A DNA stretch of 34,283 nt from Atopobiaceae bacterium (GTDB lineage: Bacteria; Actinomycetota; Coriobacteriia; Coriobacteriales; Atopobiaceae), in assembly GCA_017533825.1 (NCBI GenBank), contig JAFWIE010000060.1, forward strand, positions 1 through 34,283. The letters run 5' to 3'. A program made the position numbers and the translations under genes. Position 1 is the first letter of the stretch. The number at the start of each line of letters is the position of its first letter. Shown one piece after another: positions 30,818-34,283 of the stretch. The notes beneath the pieces were generated by a model. It had not been told where the DNA came from. It did not search any database and was given only the letters and a program-made list of their open reading frames with translations.

Positions 30818-32494
30818 ATGCTCACTGACAACAAGATTTGGATGGCCCAAGGCGACAACCCCTGCTACCTGCTCCTCAACCAAGCGAACCGCCACGGCCT
30901 CATCGCCGGAGCGTCGGGAACGGGCAAGACGGTGACGCTCAAGGTCATGGCAGAGGGCTTCTCCGATGCCGGCGTGCCCGTCTTTATGGCGGACGTCAAG
31001 GGTGACGTCACGGGCATGGCCCAGGCCGGCCAGATCACCGACGCCCTCCGCGAGCGCATGGCGTTCTTTGGCATCGACGAACGCGCCTTCGCGTTCCAAG
31101 GCACGCCGTGCCGCATCTGGGACATGCTCGGTGACGCGGGCATCCCCGTGCGCGTTACCATCTCCGACATGGGTCCGGAGCTTCTCAGCCGCCTGCTCGG
31201 TCTCACCGAGGTCCAGAAAGGCGTCCTCAACATTGTCTTCCGCGTTGCCGATGACCAGCAGATGCTGCTCATCGACCTCAAGGACCTGCGCTCCATGCTC
31301 ACTTTCGTCGCGGAGCATGCCAAGGAGTACGAGACCACGTACGGTCGTGTCTCCAGCCAGTCCGTGGGCGCCATCCAGCGCGCGCTCATCGCCGTCGAGG
31401 ATCAGGGCGGCGACATCTTCTTTGGCGAGCCGAACCTCGACATCATGGACTGGTTCGAATGCGACGCGAACGGCCGCGGCTACGTGAACATCCTCAACGC
31501 CAGCCGCCTCGTCAACACCCCGCTCGTGTACTCGATGTTCCTGCTCTGGATGCTCTCCACGCTCTTTGAGCGCCTGCCCGAGGTCGGCGACCCGGAGAAG
31601 CCGCGCCTGGTTTTCTTCTTTGACGAGGCCCACCTGCTCTTCAACGGCATGCCCCGTCAGCTCACCGATAAGGTCGTGCAGGTGGTCAAGCTCATCCGCT
31701 CCAAGGGCGTGGGCGTGTACTTCATCACGCAGTCGCCGGCCGACGTCCCGGGCGAGGTCCTGGCCCAGCTCTCCAACCGCGTGCAGCACGGCCTGCGCGC
31801 CTACACACCCGCCGAGCAGAAGGCCGTCAAGGCCGCCGCGGCGAGCTTCCGCACCAACCCGGCGTTCGACTCGGTGCAGGCCCTTCAGGACGTGGGCACC
31901 GGCGAGGCGCTCGTGAGCTTCCTCGACGAGAAGGGCAAGCCTAGCATGGTCGAGCGTGCGCGCGTGCTCTTCCCGGGGTGCCGCATGGCCGCCGCCGACG
32001 CGGGCATCATCTCCACGGTGATTGCCAACGAATACGAGCTCATGGCCAAATACGAGGAGGCCTTCGACCGCGAGTCTGCCTACGAGCTCATCGAGGAGGC
32101 CCGTGCCGCGGCTGACGAGGCTGCGCGTCTGGCCGCCGAGCGTGCCGCCTTCGAGAAGGAGAAGGCTGCGTTCGAGGCGCAGAAGGCCAAGGAGGAGGCC
32201 GCTGCGGCCGCCAAGGCCGAGCGGGAGGCTGCCGCCAAGGAGGCCGCGGCCGCCAAGGAGGCCGAGCGCCTGCGTCTGAAGGCCGAGCGAGAGGCCGACC
32301 GCCTGCGCCTGAAGGAGGAGAAGGAGGCCGACCGCTTGCGCCTGAAGGCCGAGAAGGAAGCCGAGCGCAAGGAGGCCGAGGCCCGGCGTGCACGCGACCG
32401 TGTGGTCGGCAACATCTTCAACGGTGTCGTGGGCACGATCGGTCGCGAGGCCGGCCGGCAGATCGCGCGCGGAATCTTCGGCACGCGCAGGTAG
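30818..32494 (+). CDS. HerA/FtsK-like ATPase, DUF853 family
   Basis: The 558-residue protein starts at ATG 30818 (AAAGGA upstream). It has Walker A GASGTGKT (31-38), MADVKGDVTGMA, Walker B RLVFFFDEAHLLF and the arginine-bearing SNRVQHGLRAYTP block. The C-terminal 130 residues are a charged coiled coil (AAFEKEKAAFEAQKAKEEAA and three near-repeats of EADRLRLKxEK). Family members are hexameric P-loop ATPases of unclear role, related to DNA-pumping HerA. The pentapeptide-repeat gene starts eight bases after the stop, so the two form an operon. Confidence 0.9.
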   Translation: MLTDNKIWMAQGDNPCYLLLNQANRHGLIAGASGTGKTVTLKVMAEGFSDAGVPVFMADVKGDVTGMAQAGQITDALRERMAFFGIDERAFAFQGTPCRIWDMLGDAGIPVRVTISDMGPELLSRLLGLTEVQKGVLNIVFRVADDQQMLLIDLKDLRSMLTFVAEHAKEYETTYGRVSSQSVGAIQRALIAVEDQGGDIFFGEPNLDIMDWFECDANGRGYVNILNASRLVNTPLVYSMFLLWMLSTLFERLPEVGDPEKPRLVFFFDEAHLLFNGMPRQLTDKVVQVVKLIRSKGVGVYFITQSPADVPGEVLAQLSNRVQHGLRAYTPAEQKAVKAAAASFRTNPAFDSVQALQDVGTGEALVSFLDEKGKPSMVERARVLFPGCRMAAADAGIISTVIANEYELMAKYEEAFDRESAYELIEEARAAADEAARLAAERAAFEKEKAAFEAQKAKEEAAAAAKAEREAAAKEAAAAKEAERLRLKAEREADRLRLKEEKEADRLRLKAEKEAERKEAEARRARDRVVGNIFNGVVGTIGREAGRQIARGIFGTRR

Positions 32495-32502
32495 GCCACG
32501 GC

Positions 32503-33171
32503 ATGGGAGCGCCGGGACAACGAGAGCTGGCGCAGGGCGAGCATGCGCGGGGCGAGCTGGCGGAGGCAATCGAGCGTGCGCGCGCCCTCGGGGAGCTCTA
32601 CATCGAGGGTGTGCATGTGACGGGAGAAGAGCTCGACGACCTTCCTGACCTCGAGTTCTTTGAGTTCCACGACGTCACGCTGGAGCAGTGCACGCTCCGC
32701 GGGCTGCGCGCCAACAAGGCGAGCTTCTACGACAGCACGCTGCACGGATGCGACCTCAGCGGCGCCCAGCTCGAGGAGGCGTACTTCGCGCGGACGCGAC
32801 TGGCCTCTTGCAAACTCGAGGGCACGCAGCTCACGAAGTCGTTCTGGCGTTCCTCGCGGCTTCTGGCTTGCATGTGTCGGTATGCGAACTTCGGCGAGGC
32901 AACCCTCGAGCGGACGAGCCTCGTCGACTGTGACCTGCGGGAAGCGTTTCTCAGCGAGATGCGCCTCAAAGGCCGCACGCTGCTGGAGGGGTGCAACCTC
33001 ACGCGGGCGGACCTCTTCCGCACCTCGCTCAAGGGGATGGACCTCTCGACGTGCAACATCGCTGGCATCGCGGTGAGCGACACGCACGCCGAGCTGCGCG
33101 GCATGCGCATCGCGCCTGAGCAGGCCGTCGACCTCGTGGGCATGCTCGGCGTTACGATCGTCGAGGACTAG
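32503..33171 (+). CDS. Pentapeptide-repeat protein
   Basis: The 222-residue protein carries a run of A(D/N)LxX-type pentapeptides from about 55 to 195 (LRGLRANKASFYDSTLHGCD, CDLSGAQLEEAYFARTRLAS, CNLTRADLFRTSLKGMDLST). They should form a right-handed quadrilateral beta-helix. Some members mimic DNA and protect gyrase, but most are unassigned. It follows the HerA-like ATPase by eight bases, with its Shine-Dalgarno (GCAGGTAGG) overlapping that stop. This suggests a joint function, not demonstrated. A GC hairpin follows. Confidence 0.88.
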   Translation: MGAPGQRELAQGEHARGELAEAIERARALGELYIEGVHVTGEELDDLPDLEFFEFHDVTLEQCTLRGLRANKASFYDSTLHGCDLSGAQLEEAYFARTRLASCKLEGTQLTKSFWRSSRLLACMCRYANFGEATLERTSLVDCDLREAFLSEMRLKGRTLLEGCNLTRADLFRTSLKGMDLSTCNIAGIAVSDTHAELRGMRIAPEQAVDLVGMLGVTIVED

Positions 33172-33175
33172 CAAG

Positions 33176-33204
33176 GGCGCCGCCGGGATGAACTCGGCGG
33201 CGCC
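33176..33204 (+). terminator. Terminator after the pentapeptide-repeat gene
   Basis: GGCGCCGCCG (33176-33185) pairs perfectly with CGGCGGCGCC (33195-33204), followed by GTTCTTCT. Confidence 0.8.
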
Positions 33205-33230
33205 GTTCTTCTGAGCATCTAGGAGGCATC

Positions 33231-33731
33231 ATGGCAACGAGCAACGAGCATCAACTGGGCGTCAAGCGCGTAGGCAGCTCGCGCACCATTGCCACGCGCA
33301 TGCTGCGCCACGAAGACATGAACGGTTCGGACCGCCTCTTTGGCGGCCGCCTCATGGAGTGGATCGACGACGCCGCCGGCATTGCGGCGCGCCGACACGC
33401 CGGTTGCGCCATCACGACAGTGGCGGTTGATAAGCTCGAGTTCGAGTATCCGGCGTTTCTCAACGACATCGTCACCATCGAGGCGTGGGTGACGCACGTC
33501 GAGCGCACGTCCATGGAGGTCCGCGCCGACACCTACGTGGAGGACACGAAGACCGGCGAGCGCCGCATGATCAACCACGCCTACCTCACCGAGGTGTGCA
33601 TCGATGAGAACGGCCGGCCGATTCCGGTGCCGTGGGGGCTCGTGGCCCACACGCCTGAGGAACACGCCGAGTGCGAGGCCGCCCGCAAGCGCAACGAGAT
33701 CCGCAAGATGCGCCGCGCGGAGGGAATCTGA
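33231..33731 (+). CDS. Acyl-CoA thioesterase (hotdog fold)
   Basis: This 166-residue protein matches the YciA/BACH-type acyl-CoA hydrolases: ATRMLRHEDMNGSDRLFGGRLMEWIDDAAGIAA carries the N-G..FGG..ME...D pattern of the active-site helix. The later strands EFEYPAFLNDIVTIEAWV and TSMEVRADTYVED follow the family. It should hydrolyse short or medium acyl-CoAs in the cytoplasm. AGGAGG lies four bases ahead of the ATG. It stands alone, between a terminator and a repeat-rich spacer. Confidence 0.9.
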   Translation: MATSNEHQLGVKRVGSSRTIATRMLRHEDMNGSDRLFGGRLMEWIDDAAGIAARRHAGCAITTVAVDKLEFEYPAFLNDIVTIEAWVTHVERTSMEVRADTYVEDTKTGERRMINHAYLTEVCIDENGRPIPVPWGLVAHTPEEHAECEAARKRNEIRKMRRAEGI

Positions 33732-33814
33732 ACGTGGGCGTCGCGAGTCCTCGGGCAGCCTGCCGCGGTTCGGTGCTGAGTCGCGGCGATGACTCTCATC
33801 TGGGGGTCGTTGCG

Positions 33815-33966
33815 GCGATTCCTTGCGTCGGGAGCAGTTCCTCGGACGTGCACGCTGCACGACGCGCGCGACTTTCCGCATCGGGGGCACTCCTTCGGAC
33901 GTGGACGCGCACGCCGAACGCGACTTTCCGCATCGGGAGCGCCCCTTCGGACGTGGACGCGCACTT
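33815..33966. repeat. Degenerate three-copy tandem repeat of about 52 bp
   Basis: Units begin at about 33815, 33868 and 33920, each with GCGA.TTCC(G)CATCGGG.GC...TTCGGACGTG.ACGC. The last two are close matches, the first is diverged. Confidence 0.7.
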
Positions 33967-34020
33967 GATTCGCCGACCCGCCCGCCAAGGCGGCCTCCCG
34001 GCGGGCCTCCGGTGGCCAAA

Positions 34021-34188
34021 AGTGACAAATTAGCTTTCTTTTAGTTTACAAAAGCCCAGCTCAGGGCGATTTGCATAGAAGATTGATGTGACAATTGGTC
34101 ACTGCATAGAATACGCAGTGACCAATTGTCACATCAAAAACGGTAAAATCCCAGTTGGCGCATCGGGGTCGCCTGTTAATTGGTCACT
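34021..34188. repeat. Two-unit palindromic element, copy C (inverted relative to A)
   Basis: This copy is 168 bp, the same length as copy A. Its reverse complement follows copy A, including CCCAGTTGGCG and GATTTGCAT.GA blocks. The central arms 34083-34105 and 34115-34137 are perfect over 23 bp around a nine-base centre. The left outer motif has one change (AGTGACAAAT). Confidence 0.9.
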
Positions 34189-34283
34189 TCTGCGGCGCTT
34201 GGCAGGGCGGAGGGAACGCATCCGCTTGTCTCGGCTCCGCGCGCGGTGCGCGGAGCGGCGCCCGGCGGGCGGACGGCGGCCGC

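Larger units (their letters stand above)
33732..34283. other. Repeat-rich spacer at the right edge
   Basis: No supported gene. It holds a three-copy degenerate 52-bp tandem repeat, copy C of the palindromic element, and a small hairpin GCTCCGCGC/GCGCGGAGC (34234-34242 with 34248-34256) before very GC-rich sequence that runs off the window. Confidence 0.65.

Noticed and set aside
32080..33174. Leftward 364-residue open frame rich in Arg and Ala
   Set aside because: Antisense to the coiled-coil end of the HerA-like gene and the pentapeptide-repeat gene.

Overview
The window looks like chromosomal DNA of a high-GC anaerobic actinobacterium of the Coriobacteriia, most likely near Olsenella/Atopobiaceae. 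This is an inference from codon use, from the set of E/T-rich lipoproteins, from the order tmk-holB-ricT(PSP1), and from gene-poor spacers packed with hairpins. No 16S gene or other taxonomic marker is present.

Layout. (1) 1-2519 is the right end of an integrated mobile element: a leftward excisionase-like gene, a divergent XRE regulator with a compact two-promoter/operator region, and a tyrosine integrase. It ends at an att site made of the displaced 3' part of a tRNA-Val(UAC) gene followed by that tRNA's terminator. (2) 2530-16082 is mostly cell-envelope and nutrition functions: a secreted S15 X-prolyl dipeptidyl peptidase, a hipBA toxin-antitoxin pair with a palindromic operator, an M13 metallopeptidase lipoprotein, an ABC exporter pair, a VanY-type carboxypeptidase lipoprotein, a small secreted protein and a histidine-phosphatase lipoprotein. 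(3) 16083-19953 is an accessory, decaying island. A repeat-rich spacer is followed by a second, CtkA/HipA-like kinase joined to a radical-SAM-like domain that has lost its cluster cysteines, then an MNT-type nucleotidyltransferase, and, on the other strand, a radical SAM pseudogene with an amber codon inside its CxxxCxxC motif. (4) 20154-29980 is mainly housekeeping: a small beta-rich protein and a UbiB-like kinase with an unusual acidic insert, a TenA-like protein, a lipoprotein, then tmk-holB-ricT, a GH5-like protein lacking its catalytic nucleophile, and rsmI. (5) 29981-34283 holds a repeat-laden spacer, a HerA-like ATPase (DUF853) followed by a pentapeptide-repeat protein, an acyl-CoA thioesterase, and another repeat-rich spacer.

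The most unusual structure is a 168-179 bp intergenic element present three times (16704-16871, 30375-30553, 34021-34188). Each copy is two roughly 72-83 bp units, each bounded by inverted AGTGACCAAT motifs, so that the inner motifs form a 20-23 bp near-perfect central palindrome. Copies differ by compensatory changes in that stem. Other signals are a six-unit (three direct, three inverted) 24-bp array, several small tandem duplications that damage or border genes (20 bp at 17022, 3 bp at 19621, 41 bp at 24165), and strong intergenic hairpins between convergent genes.
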